From Bisporella sp. PMI_857 (lineage: Eukaryota; Ascomycota; Leotiomycetes; Helotiales; Helotiaceae), in NCBI GenBank assembly GCA_021307315.1, contig JAJSPD010000002.1, positions 186,001 to 250,000 on the forward strand: a DNA stretch of 64,000 nucleotides, read 5' to 3'. This document shows, piece by piece, positions 48,361-61,196 of the stretch; within the stretch, counting starts at the first letter, position 1; each line of letters starts with the position of its first letter. A program made the translations under genes and the position numbers. The notes beneath the pieces were generated by a model. That model was not told where the DNA came from, searched no databases, and saw only the letters and a program-made list of their open reading frames with translations.

Positions 48361-50150
48361 ATGACTGAGGTAGTCATGAATCAGACACCGCCTGTTCTCA
48401 GGGGACCTTCGGACAAAGAGAAGAAATATGATCGACAACTGCGACTTTGGGCAGCAGATGGGCAACAAGCTCTCGAAGATGCACATATTCTTCTCCTCAA
48501 TTCCGGATCCGGCACAGTTGGCATTGAGACTTTGAAGAATCTAGTTCTGCCAGGTCGGTCAGAATGCCTGTCCTTCCCCAACCATTTCTAATAATTTATC
48601 CTAGGCATCGGTCAGTTCACCATAGCGGATAAGAATGTGGTTGCGGAAGAAGATCTAGGAGTAAACTTCTTCTTAGATGAGGAGAGCCTAGGGAAATCAA
48701 GGGCCGAAGCCTGCACACAGTTACTGGAGGAGTTAAACCCTGATGTGAAAGGCCACTGGTTCAAGGTGGAGGTAGGGAAATTTGATACTTATGGCATGAC
48801 AAGAGGCTGATTCACCGATTATAGGGAGATGGGTACTACAAAATTTTCAGTGACGACGAGAAATATACCTTAATCATGTATTCTCTACCAATCGAACCAA
48901 AAACTCTCGCACTGGTTTATGACTATAGCCGCAAGCACAAAGTCCCTACGGTGGCCCTCCACTCTGCCGGTTTCTACTCTTACTTCAAGATCAACCTCCC
49001 AGGTAACTTTCCCATAGTCGACACTCACCCAGACTCAACTGCAACTACAGACCTTCGATTGCTTTCTCCATGGCCAGAGTTGGTAGACTTCGCGGAGGAT
49101 CTGACAAAGGATATTGAGAGCTTGCCAGCACATGTGCACGGACACATTCCGTATTTAGTACTGCTATTATACCACTTAAAGGAATGGAAGAAATCATACG
49201 GTACATATCCTGGGACATATGCAGAGAAAAAAGCGTTTAGAGAGTTCGTTGCCGCCGGTGCTCGAAGAGATAATCCTGAAGGCGGAGAAGAGAATTATGA
49301 CGAAGCAGTAGCTGCAGTCTTGAAAACTGTATCTGTACCATCCCTTGCCAGTTGGGTGAAAGCTGTATTTGATTACAAGCCGAGTGACGTAAGTATGAAT
49401 CTTCTTGCATGATCGCTCGTGCTTAATGTCATGTAGGTTGAATCAGAATCAAAGTTCTGGATCATAGCAGGCGCAATCAAAAAGTTCCATAATGAGCATG
49501 GCGAACTTCCACTGCCAGGTTCTGTACCGGATATGAAAGCACAATCAAATATCTACGTGCAGCTGCAGAACATTTACAAATCTAAAGCCCGCCGAGATGT
49601 CGCCGAAATTCTCGAAACCGTTAGAGCACATCCTCGTGGCAAAGATATTGAGATAACAGAAGTAGAAGCCTTCTGTAAGAATGCTGCTTTTATCAAGCTT
49701 ATTCATGGAGCAGACACACCTTCCAAGAGTGTGAAATCTATCGCTGGTATGCATCAAACTTTGTTCATTTGATCGAACATATATACTAATATAAGGAAAG
49801 AGGAGCAATTCGAGTCAGATGCGAATGCCTCTTTCACGATGATGCCTTTATCGCTGTTCCCAATATATTTATCCTTGGCAGCCACCTCCCACGTGTCTAG
49901 TGCAAGTTCATCTGAAATTCTTGCCACTATCGAGAAAACAATCCCTGCTGCTTCATCAAATGAGCGTATAGTTCAGATTGCTGAGGAGGTAGCTAGGGCC
50001 AAAGGTGGCGAGCTGCACAATATCTCAGCACTGACCGGAGGCATGGTCTCGCAAGAGGTCATCAAAGTGATCACCAAGCAATATATTCCCATCGATAACA
50101 CATGCGTATTCGATGGCATAAAGAGCAGTACCCAAATCTTTCGCATATGA
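48361..50150 (+). CDS. ula1: NEDD8-activating enzyme E1 regulatory subunit
   Basis: ULA1/APPBP1/NAE1 homologue. With UBA3 it adenylates NEDD8/Rub1, starting cullin neddylation. Five exons (48361-48553, 48605-48771, 48825-49388, 49437-49746, 49801-50150) join in phase to give 527 residues, close to the 534 of human NAE1. [20 protein letters not shown] and [18 protein letters not shown] are the start of the ThiF-like fold, then [19 protein letters not shown]. The four-helix and linker region ([32 protein letters not shown]) and the C-terminal [16 protein letters not shown] and DNTCVFDGI follow. Like its family it lacks the catalytic Cys domain of UBA1. The last intron must use the second AG (AAAG, ending 49800); the first AG, five bases earlier, would shift the frame. 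Confidence 0.95.
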
Positions 50151-52448
50151 AAGCACCAGATTTCGAAATCACGTTCATCTAGGTTACATGAAAACGACAT
50201 CATTGCATGCATCTGGCGGCGTTGTGGGCTTCATTACTGATCATCATCACGTTATGTTGCAAATGGGAATGGAGAGCAGAAAGCACATGACTTGGGGTTA
50301 TATGGCAAGTAGACACTACGAGCTTCCCCACTGAAGCAATATATCTTCTAGAAGCAACAGGTCGAGCAATATATGCTCCCCACCCTTTACAACGCCGCAC
50401 GACGTTGAATGCCTTGCACGTGAAAGATATGCGTCAAAGATCATCCCACCAACAGACTCATGCCCGCCACGAAGTATTTTATTATTATAGAGTTTTTTTT
50501 TTTTAAATATCTTATATTTCAAGCTCCATTGAATAGGTGGTCGCGACCTAGTCAATATCGAGAGGTAATATAAGCTGTTACATGCCTGCATCTATCAATT
50601 TTGGCTCTTTTTGCAGCAGGCGCTCTTTCCGACCAGCTCATTTCTTTCAACGTCGGGGGGGTTTTTTTCTTTTTCGTTCTTCCATCTCGATCCTTCGATG
50701 GGACTCGCAAGTTTATGACCGTTACCAAACTTTCTCACGCATTATGCTTTGACCTCAGTTTCAAAGGCTCGAGAGAGCGGGCCGTCATACCGCAGTGAGG
50801 TTGATGAGCGCGGTTAATAAGAAATTGCGGGGAATCGTGCACCCCAGATTCTCGGGCAAACCAGCCGACGACATCTCACTGTCAGCGTGGTGATGGCTCG
50901 GCATTTGGATAATCCGAAGGAAAGGTGTGGAGTGCATGCGTCCAGGGGGAAAGGGTGGGGAGCAAGCATTTGTTTTTGGCTGCATGGTATGCATATCTAC
51001 AGCACATTAAGAGTATGGGGGACAGTGCAAGTGCACGCATGTTACTTACTGTAGCTATGATCTAAGGCGATGTCAGGGTGTCATTTTTCGGTTCGCGCCG
51101 GTATTGTAGGGGAGGGTTGCTCGGAGCGTCTAGTCGTACAAGAACAGACGAGGTGCATATATGCACGTAAGGTGGTTGGTAGCGACGGGCCCAGCTTGGA
51201 GCGCTTGTACCGCGGAATTATAATGTCTTACCGGTTTTTCGACGCTCTGGTAGGTGGGGTTTTCTACTTCGAGCTTAACTGAGCAGTTTTGGGGTGGAGT
51301 GGAAAAACTTTTGTTCGGGCAATGTTTGCTGTTGCGTCTGTCGAAAGCTGGGGCGAGTGTGCGAGCTTGAGGCCATTCGGAGAAGGGGAGAAAAGCCACC
51401 GAGAGCTAGTCAACTTTCTCCGGGCGATGAAACTTCCTTTGATCCTGCTAGATCGTCATCTTTTAATTTAATTGAAGGACATTCAAGTGGCCCTGCTCAA
51501 GCGAAGATCCTGTCCCTCTGTCTTCTTGGCTACGATGCCAGAAAAGGGACAGTCAATAGAATATCACATTAGTGCAGCTTCGCATTACACAGCGCCATGT
51601 TTGTGAGATGCCAGGTCGTTCCCCATAAGTTCATGTATCAATTCTTATTTTTTGCATGTACACGCCGGCACCGCTTCATGCAATCACTTTTATCAACTCT
51701 CCGACGCTCAGCCATCAATATATCTCCCCCTTTCGCCAGGTCCAAAATATCTTACCAGAAAGTACCGTATTCTCGGACCGATCCGAGTCGTCGCCGGTCC
51801 TCCCTTCCTTCCGGCCTGCCTTCAAATTGCGCTTTTCGGCCATTTTTAATTTTGCCCCTTCTATTTTGTGCGTCTCATTCACGCCAGACATGCACGGTTA
51901 ATATTACCCCACATTCCAGATGGTGAAATAGCCTGAGTACCTCTTTTGCGCCACCGATGTATATTAAGCTGAGGCTGAGGGTGTGCCAATAGGCGTCTGG
52001 GGTGAACCGCGGTCGCTATGCCGGTATTGATTGTGTTAATTTATTGGGCATGAAAGGTTTATTGGATGTGCCTTTTCGTCGGATGAACACACCGCAATAG
52101 ATGTAGGTTCTATTTTGAGAATATATTGATGAATCGCGTGGCAAGAAGTTTCTTCACCTCATCACGCCACTACACAACTTTCGTTCTCGATAGCCGTTGT
52201 TTTCTGTGAGTGGTATCAATCTGCATTCGGGATTGCTCAGAGGATTGGGGTTAAACTTTGGAAGTACCTTTGGATCTGAAATTCCATTCTCTGATATGGG
52301 TATAATTTGCTTAGGTACATAGAAAAGAAGTATCGTGATGCAGATTGCTCAAAATCCCAACATGATATAGTGATATCAGAACACCGCCTGAGCCCTTTGC
52401 AGAGAGCACACATTTCCATTGCGTTCAAGCTGTCTTCGTTAAAGTTTG
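50151..52448. other. Gene-poor region between convergent genes
   Basis: About 2.3 kb. Frames at 51130-51399 (-), 51294-51572 (+) and 51597-51926 (+) overlap others and lack family content. A poly-T/poly-A tract occurs near 50490-50505. No gene seen. Confidence 0.45.
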
Positions 52449-54946
52449 TTATTGATGGAACCCATAATTTCCGTCGTATCTCATTCCACCGTCTTCGAAC
52501 ATAGGCACCCCATCAAAGGGAATATCCAAACCATCTGGCAGATTTCCCCATAACATTCCATCCAAATCCCAAACATTTTCGTATTCAAGCATTACCATTC
52601 CTTCTTCAGTCATGATATCCATCTGTTGAGCGTCATGTTCGTTCATGTGATGCTGTAGATGGGCTGAACCGCCGTTCATGTTCATGCCATTGATCCCATT
52701 GCCAACATTCATTCCATTCTCGTATTTCATGTTGTTTCCCATAAATGGCCCCAAAGCAGGACTGGATTGGCATGTAAGAGGCCTTTTGCTAGCTTCGTAC
52801 ATCTTGCTTACAACCTCTTTGCTCCTCCTTGCGGCGAGAGACCAGTCCGCCATATCCTCCAGTGCATCAATCACTATTTCAAGCTGGCCTTGACATTCGC
52901 GAACAAGCTGCGTATTCCACGATTCCCAAAACATGCTTACAAGTGGAATCATTGAAGCTTGGTACATGTACCAGACCCCGTTCCAGCCCAACATCTGGTT
53001 TGGTGTCCAGTTTCGAGCTATGTCCTCAATGGTCTCTTTAGCAATTGCTCGTACTTTGCAGAGAGCTGCGAGCTCATCTGGTGATGGTGGATAACCATGA
53101 TCTCCCCGATTCGCGAGACCGAGTAAAACTGGTCGATGGAGAACAATCCTTAGATTATTATATCGCCATTTCATAACACAGCGAGCGGTATATAGGGAGT
53201 CCGGACATGGCTCGGTAGATTTTAGAATCCAGGGTAGATTCTCATACCATGAGACGAGCTGTGCATCTAAATGTGCACGATCTTCACTTCGGAGAAGTGG
53301 TGACTGAGCCAGCACGTCCTGAATTTGCGTTGCAATCTTGCAAAACTTTATATTTTCAATCAAAGGCATGATACCGGAATGCTGTCCCATCATACTCTAT
53401 ATTAATGTCAGCAATATTCAGGGAAATATCAATCCACATACCGTATCGTTGATCATCTCCGGCGCTGCAATAGTAACAGAGGGGCTCCAGCGTCCCATTG
53501 AGGGTCGGCCAAGTGTTGTGGAAGCCCAGGTATCAAGGCAAAACAAGGACCACCATGTCTTCCTCCTTTGCTCAACAACAAAGCTATTCCCAATATTTTC
53601 TTCCGGCAGACATTCTCTATGCAGACCCGATGCACATGCCATGCGTAAAGCAGCTCCAGTGATAGCGTTTGCCATATTTGGACGGTTGACATAGTGGAGG
53701 TAAAGTCCACCCATCAACGCATGAGCTTGCAATGTTTCCAGATGGCCGCTTCCAAAGGTATCAATCCCAAGATGTTCTTTTGCTCGATTGTAGTAGTTGA
53801 TATGACTGTGATCATCTGACTTAGTTGCTACAATACTCCCCATTGCGAAGACCATATTAAGCAAAGCTAGCCATGGTCCATCATTTCGTCGTCCGCTCAG
53901 ATAATCAGCACGAAAAGATGGTTCATCAAGCATTGGAATAAGAATCTGGACTCTGTTGAAATATGCGTCGATAAGATTTTGCCCCTCTGACGACCAATTG
54001 ATCGCAGAGTAGGTGACTTTCAAGGGCCGCTGTATAAACTCGTTCGACGGCCTAGGCGTGGGGTAGTTGCTGTTCACAGGGACTTGCTTGATGTTATTAT
54101 TGGCTGACGAGGAAAGGAATGATCGCAAATTTGGTGCAACTTTGAGCATAACAATGAAGGCGGCTTTGATTGAAGTCGCACTCAGGTACGATGATTGCCG
54201 ATCCACGGATAGAGACAGACCATTTACATCATCTGCTTCCGCAGGTATCGGTTCTCGATTCCGTCGCTCCTCATCCCACTCGGTATCCTGCCGAGGTATC
54301 TGCTCAAGATTTGCAAGACTTTGGCTTTCGTCAGACGTTGAAGCCAGAGGCGATTGAAAGTCTTGCGATTGAGGAGATGTGTTAGAACCAGCAGGCGATG
54401 TTAAGGAGGATGCGCCATGTAACCCGGGAGGGCCGATGAGAGAAATGAGCTCTTGCCGGTTCAACGGCAACAGGGACTGCACATCCTTCGTGGGATACAG
54501 CCGTTTGAGAATGCCCCGGCATTCCTCCAGCGATTGAGTGAGGGCATCAAGTGTCCTGGTTTTTGCTTCATTAGTTGGTCACTTTGCCATTGAGCTGGAA
54601 TAACGTACTTTCTAGAGGGGATAACCCGTTGCCGGTGTTTGTCATAATAGCACGGCTTTGGAGACCTGCAACCTAAGCATTGCCCACAAGGTTGCCGTCC
54701 ATCGCATCTGATTTTTCGCCTTTTGCACTCTGCACAAGCATGCGGAGTCGTAATTCTTTTAGTAACACCACCTGTTGCAGGTTTTGGCGTCTCCTGTGAC
54801 TGCTCAGAAGTGGGGCGTGGTGTTGCCAGGCCCTGAACTAAAAGCAAAAAGAGGTCAGTTCAATCGCTCTGAAAAGCGCCTCAAACTCGTAAATGGGGTC
54901 TCTTACATGTATGGAACATTTTCAATGGACCCAAAACGGGCGACAT
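52449..54946 (-). CDS. Zn2Cys6 fungal transcription factor
   Basis: Four exons (54907-54946, 54609-54837, 53442-54555, 52449-53396) join in phase to give 776 residues starting MSPVLGPLKMFHT. The binuclear zinc cluster uses C48, C51, C58, C64, C67 and C76, with an extra C70 in the last loop. It is followed by basic DKHRQRVIPSRK and a predicted dimerisation helix (TLDALTQSLEECRGIL) that spans the exon 2/3 junction. A Ser-rich linker leads to the fungal transcription-factor middle homology region (FNRVQILIPMLDEPSF, GGLYLHYVNRPNMANAITGA, LGRPSMGRW). The C-terminus is Asn/Met/Gly-rich then acidic (residues about 690-776), a likely activation domain. It should be nuclear. The regulated pathway cannot be named. 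The nearest metabolic genes in this window are 2-4 kb or more away and are housekeeping genes. Confidence 0.92.
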
Positions 54947-56111
54947 CGGCAAGATGAATCCGGTGGATAGGTAGATTATTGTTTGTTGACCAAGCCCAAG
55001 CAGTTGAGCAATGCTGGCGTTGTGCTCACATGTAGAGTTACGGAATTAGGTGTCGTGCCTGGGGATGTTCTGCCTTTTGTGATGATTCTAGGTGACGAAG
55101 GAGTCCTGAGAATGGGATCCAATGAGAACTTGAGAAGGGCTACGTGCAGATGGCAAAGGTCACAGGTACCGATGTACACTAGCGTACCAAATTGACAGAG
55201 AATGCTTCTCTGTAGGTCTAGAAAAAGATTCCGGGTTTGAATTATTTGCAGGCGGTGGTGGGGAAGTGACTGCACATATTTGCTTGGGTTTGTTGTTGAT
55301 TTGACACAGAGCGGCCGGCAGAAGAGAATGGTGGCTGACGCACGTCCGTGCAGATGCACTCCACAGTGAAGGCGGTAAAGCGTTTTTCCTTTCCTTTCCT
55401 GGGAACACCGATGATATATACAAAGTAAAATGAGGCAAAGATGGCTTATTGAAGGCGGATGGTACGATCTACTTGAGGTAGGGGCCCGATGAGAACATGG
55501 ATATGTGCGGGTTTACATTAATATGTACGATCCCTTCCCCCTGTCCTATATTGGGCACATGGTATGTCCAGTGCCATACAGTGCTCAATATGCCTCAAAG
55601 TTTTGATTAAGAGATGACCATAAGGGGGGCCCAGAGCATGCGGAGTGTGAAATACATTGCTTTGCAAAATAAAGTAAGAAAGGAGCCTTAAATCACGGTT
55701 CGTAAACTATGTAACTGTCCACGAATTTTTCATTGATGGATATACCTGGGGGCCCACTTTGACTGCTACACTATACGACGACCAGGAAGACCTGCTCGCT
55801 TTTGAAGTTTCTTCTCAAAACGGTCTTGGGGGACATCACGCTCATGGGAAAGTTACTCATCGCCTGTCCCTGTCCTGACTGGTTTGTCATCATTACAGAA
55901 TACTTCTTTGGGACGTCAACAATTTTTTCATCCGATACTTTGCTTTGGTCTAACTAATATGATAAACTAAGCTTCCCCACATCACCCTCGGCTCACTCCT
56001 TGCTTCCCTCTTCCCTTCAGCCACCAGATCGGATTAGCCAGGCTAAGCTACTGTAGGTCACAGATTCAACGGCTCGAGTCGCTCGCTCCTTTTCCCCGAA
56101 CGTTGAGCAGC
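54947..56111. other. Region upstream of the Zn2Cys6 gene
   Basis: Likely 5' leader and promoter of the regulator. Mirror frames at 54976-55359 (-) and 54983-55195 (+) have no family signal. Confidence 0.45.
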
Positions 56112-56150
56112 ATGGGCCTGGCAGATGGGAACAAAAAAGTCAAAATCGAT
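56112..56150 (+). other. Orphan coding-like exon with splice donor
   Basis: An ATG opens MGLADGNKKVKID and is followed at once by GTGAGT, a good splice donor. The peptide resembles the first residues of PXR1/PINX1-type G-patch proteins (MGLA then a basic stretch), but no G-patch exon is visible in the next 3 kb. It may be the 5' scrap of a displaced gene or chance. Confidence 0.25.
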
Positions 56151-56417
56151 GTGAGTAGCAGTTGCAGGACGGATCTTATCTACCACGTGTCCCACGCTTT
56201 CTCTTGCCCCCCTCCCCCCCGACTACGATACGGATTGACGTCCGCCTCACCTGCAATCGTTTCAGCACACCAACTCGTCTATTTCATCACTATCAAAATC
56301 CGTTCAACTCATGAGACCATTCGCGAGACCACCTATTTGCTTAATTCCCTTGTCGCGCCATGCGATCAGAGGCCGCGGCTGGCCGATGATTTGCGCATAT
56401 CAATAATGGTCTCGTGA

Positions 56418-59126
56418 GGTTGGTGATAGTATCTCACTAGAAAGACATTAGCAGAAAAGGTCTGCACCTATTCGTAGACGCGCTCTTTCTTGACCCGTAC
56501 ACGGCCCGCCATAACCCCCAAGTTATTGCCCCTTTATATGGATCGGCAACTTCCATACGTAGACTCTCCCAAATAGGAATTTTCTCGAAGAATCCGGTAC
56601 TCTATTGTCATAAGTCAAGCCACTCGATCCATGAGTTTACCATCAAACCTGTTCAAAATCACCTAGGGCTTAGGTCGACTCATGCTGTCGCCGCATCGTG
56701 ATAGTGAAAATTCCGTAAAACTGCCGGCGGGCGAATCAGCAAAAGCCACGAACAGGAAAATCGAAGGCATCGCCAAGCGGATTCTGGGGTACTGGGGTAG
56801 ATATCGCTACCGATCACCGTCGTGAAGGGAAGCCCGGGTGAAGGACTAGGGCGCAGCTCTTTCGCTAATGCTTCCTGATACGGCCAGACGAGGAGATCCA
56901 CAAATGCACGAAAGCTTCTTGTTCCTGCTTGACAGGGTTTTTGGAGAGAATAACGATGTAAGGCTTGAAACTGCGGGGTGATCATCGGCAGCTCTTCACA
57001 AGGGTGTTGCATTGTCGCAGGGTAGAGTGCGGGAGCGAACCCCTTGAGACATTCCATCGAAGAGAGCTCGTCTTAATAGTGTCATTATAAGGGTCTTCGT
57101 GTAATCTTAAAAAGATTTAAAAGAACCATACCATCCCAAAATCAGGAGAACCTTAACTTATAATGGAGTGATATCAATAAAGTGATGACTATTAGCCACT
57201 TTACTCGAAACCTGCCTTATGCGTGTCCAGCAAGCTGTCTTGTATATGTGAGTTTTCGTTAAGACCTTCTTCTGGTATGGGCGCATTAGGGGGCCGAAAG
57301 CTTTCGTTCCTGCTTTTCAATATCAATGCTGTGCGTGAATATTTCGTAACAATAACCTAAGCCAGGCAGGACGCCGACCTATATCATTGCAAGTATGAAA
57401 TCAATCTATAGAAAAATTCTATTGCCGGGGTTAAGTAGGTACGTGTTATCAATGCTGTGTCTACACCAACACTGGTTGGATGTATGAGGAGGTTCATTAA
57501 CAAGTTGAGATTCCGGCGTAACGCGAATAATGTCCCGGAAAATGGGGGGAGAAGCTGTAGAATCTGCCGAACGGCAACCTAAGTTGTTAAACAACTGTTG
57601 AACTTGAGTTCTGAATACGAGTGCTTCTTGCATAGTACTTGATCCTTGGTGACGAATTGTGAAGCATAAACCTTCTGATATAGCGCAGACACCATCACTT
57701 TGCGAGAAACCCTGATCCACTTATGGTGGATGGAACGACTCGGAAGTTTTGCGCGTGTCGTGCCGGCTGTCTGCGCTTTTTGTAGCCTGATATAATTAAA
57801 GAAATGTTTAGGTGCTGGCAAAATTATGAAGCACCCAGGTTTGAGAATTTTATGTGTTGGCCGTTCTTGCAGCGAATGTTGTACTATCCTACAGTATGTG
57901 ATACGACTAGGAGCATGAAAGGTGGCCCTCCTTCATCAGAACATGTTTTATAATATTGAAGACCACCGAGACTTGGACTATTTGTACGCGCACACTGACC
58001 TGCATATCAAGGTATTCAGCATGTAACATCGGTTCGTGGTTATTAGTTTGAAAGTGAGTGAGAAATGCTCTATGCACTAGGCGGCTAACTAGCACGCCCT
58101 AGAAGGCGTTTCTCGTGGAGGTGAAAATTAGGATCAACGTGATTATTTTTCGGAGACGTCAAAATTATTGTCCTATAACATAAGTTGCGGCCATTGGAGT
58201 AAAGTGAGCGGCCGGACGTGATTCTAATATTTATAGCTAGTCTTATATAGGCAAAACTTCAGAGATACGAAATGACAAGTTATAGTCACCGTGCCACCTT
58301 TGTGTACTTTAGCTAAAGACATGCACCAATGAAGACTTCATGGATAGAAAAAACTCCAAGAATGGCTCACAAGCTCCCCGATTGCAGGTAATGCGTTATC
58401 AAGCTGTGCAAAGAAAAATTAAGCGTACACTCTCATACTTCTAGCAGGAAATAGTCTTTACATATCGCACACCAAGTAAAGAGCTAGGGTGGAACAGGAT
58501 CTCTTCCTCGCAAGATTAAGAGCAGTATTTTTAATTTTGGGACTACAAAAGCGTATCACATACAACAAACTGCCTTGGCGTGGCCCCAAACATCTAGCTT
58601 ATATGATCCTTAGCAAGATGAATGAAGAGTTGGAATAGGATATTGAAAATGATGAAGTTTGTAAATAAGAAGTTCAAACCCAACGAACCGCTATCGATAA
58701 TACCCATCGAGCTGCTGAGCAACACGGTGAGGGTAAATAAAAATGACTGGAGCCCGTGCTTTGCTGGTGGGGAACACCTTTTCCTCCATACTGAAGGATG
58801 GTCAGGCTCTCATGAACAATGGCGAATACTCAACCACAATCATCTTGACTACGTTCTTATCAACAGCCTTACCTCCTGTCGGCTCTGCCATTTCGGCATT
58901 CTCCAATGTTGGCAAGTATTATTCTGGTGACTCAGAGTTTGGACATGAGATCAGGTCGCTCTGTCCACTTTAATTTGATGTTGGGAAGGCGGTAGTTGAT
59001 GGCACGTGCCACTCTTACTATGTGCACCTTCCTCCTCTTAACTCATTGCATTATCTGCCTACTACCAAACACTCATATACTTGTATTTCTTTGGGTCAGT
59101 ACGGTGAAAAGGGAAGATCGTTTACC
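56418..59126. other. Gene-poor region
   Basis: About 2.7 kb. A 125-residue minus-strand frame at 56680-57057 and plus-strand frames at 58622-58973 show neither motif nor splice-consistent neighbours. I do not call a gene. Confidence 0.45.
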
Positions 59127-60592
59127 ATGGAGCACACTTTAAGGTGTAATTCCTTGAAGTGCCGCAAGGAACTGGGCGATCAAGGGGTTGTCACAACGTG
59201 CAGGTATGCTGTGTCTACCATGCATGTGAAGTAAGACGCAATTGACAGAACCATCAAGTCATATTTTCTGTGTAGATTGTTCCAACCGCTTTCAATTACC
59301 CTCTGGTCCTAATGGCCAGCGTCCGATGTGTCCAGCTTGTGATATGCACCTCACGAATCCAGATGATGTCGTTGTCACGACTCTCAATCCCACTGAAGAT
59401 TACAAGACCAGTGTGCTCAGCGGGCTGAGCCCAAACGTAATTATGGAATGTGCGGGAAGGGCATTGAGCTTCTGGGCATATCAAACCACACAAGAGATGT
59501 CAGTTTTTCCAGCGGCCATATATCCTGACCATACTGATTCCTTTATAGTGTTTACCAAGAGTACTTGGCAAAGAACCTAACGGATAAATACACCTATCTC
59601 AACACACAAATGGATAAGATCATACATGATGCAAATGGCGAGATCTCAAATATGCGTGACAGAATGTCAGGTAATAGACATTGTGTCTCATATTTGATTT
59701 ACAAAACTAATTTTGGGTTAGCACTGGCTGTAGATCAGGAAAATCTGCGGCGGAAAAATGAAGAACTTATACAGGCTTATCGGGAGAAATGTCGGAAACA
59801 GCTGCAAACACAAGAGTTATATGACAAACTGAAGCGCCGGACTATGCTGGTACATGTTCAGGATGCTGCGTCTGACGCTGTGGACCACACGATCCAGGCG
59901 TCAGTCGAGGCTAATCGATTTTGTGACAGTGCAGGCCCCCTAAGCCACCAGCCTATCCAACCTCCTAACTTTCAAAGCCAACAGAGAATTGATTCTGCTA
60001 TTGATGCCAGCAGTCGAACCATGGAGCCTCCTCTTAGCAGAGGCACAAACGCGCAGAATGACTGGGCAGGATTCAGTAGTCAAGTTGGCGATTTACGTAT
60101 ACTATTCCTGAGTTATTCTTGTGCGAAAGCTCTAACTAAACTCACCATAGTAAATAACCCACGGTACACACCATCGACACATAGACAGCGTCTTGCGACT
60201 GTAAATACGACATCCATTCCGGGCTTAGGATTAGCTGATCTACAGCCTCATAGAACATCTGGAACGCCTTTACTTCACCCGAATGCAACCGGCCGATCGC
60301 CCCTGGCCAGTTTGAATGGTAATGTAGGATTTGCAGGATATGGCATGAGTGCTGGCCTCAAAATTAGCAATCCCGCAGGCTCTATAAGTAGTGGGTTGTC
60401 AAAACCAGTAATTCGCTCCAGAGGTCTGTTCAAGCGCTCCTCTTTCATTGATCAAGTATGCTAATAAATTTGCCAGTCGCACAACGACCTGGCCTTACTT
60501 CTACGTTTCCTTTAAACAGAAGAACTTCTTCATTTGGCGGAGGAGCACCAGCAACTGCAGCGTTCCCAAATGGCGATACACGTTACAAATAA
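59127..60592 (+). CDS. hei10: HEI10-type RING E3 ligase (CCNB1IP1 family), meiotic crossover factor
   Basis: Six exons (59127-59203, 59259-59498, 59549-59670, 59722-60096, 60151-60423, 60477-60592) join in phase to give 400 residues. The RING uses C7, C12, C25, H27, C30, C33, C50 and C53. It is followed by LNPTEDYKTSVLSGLSPNVI and RALSFWAYQTTQE, the diagnostic HEI10 block. A coiled coil follows (residues about 105-190, YQEYLAKNLTDKYTYLNTQM to YDKLKRRT), then a Ser/Pro-rich tail ending TSSFGGGAPATAAFPNGDTR. In Sordaria and animals HEI10 marks crossover sites on the synaptonemal complex and controls SUMO/ubiquitin turnover. Intron 1 uses a distal AG (AAG at 59258) because the earlier CAG at 59248 would destroy the RING. 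Introns 3 and 4 are multiples of three and have no stops. Confidence 0.9.
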
Positions 60593-61196
60593 TGTGTTTG
60601 TAGGCTAGAACGGATGAGATTTCGCAGGTCTATTGCAGCAGTATGACGGGAGGGAATGCCATGTTCTCTATTTTCTATGTCTATTTGCTCCACCAAACTA
60701 ACCGCTTTCAAACCCACACTTACTTTGCTACTAGATAAAAAATGAGACAGCTGTTCTGCGACAAAATGAAGTCTCTTTGTGCGATTCTTGTTCCGGACGG
60801 GTTGATTGTTTACTTGTCAACAATATATATACGAGTTCCTAAAACATTTTCAAATATACCACCATTGACGCCTCGAATTAATTCTTCCATAGTCAATTTC
60901 TGAACAGCTTCTCAATGGCGTTCATATGATGGCAGAGTAGCGCTCTGGTGTCTTTCCGTTCTCCTCGACCCTATCCTGATTCCAGAATACATCTCTAACT
61001 AATACCACCACATAAGCTATCTTGCATTTCGAACCAAATAGGTATCTTCCTCTCTATCGGCAATCCTGAGCCTCGGGCACGTAAAAGGAGACGAGAATCT
61101 GACTCCGGAGGCCAAATATACTTTGTATACCTCGCTATCTTCAGAGAACACGAATAAATATCAGCGGGTCGCAAATCCAGCCAGTAATATTGCACA
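60593..61196. other. Intergenic region
   Basis: 3' flank of hei10. No gene seen. Confidence 0.5.

Noticed and set aside
56680..57057. 125-residue minus-strand frame rich in Pro and Arg
   Set aside because: It has an ATG and a stop but no family resemblance, and no link to neighbours. One frame of this length is expected by chance in 3 kb.
58743..58973. 76-residue plus-strand frame with a hydrophobic centre just upstream of hei10
   Set aside because: No splice donor joins it in phase to hei10, whose own ATG and RING start at 59127. It is probably promoter or leader sequence.
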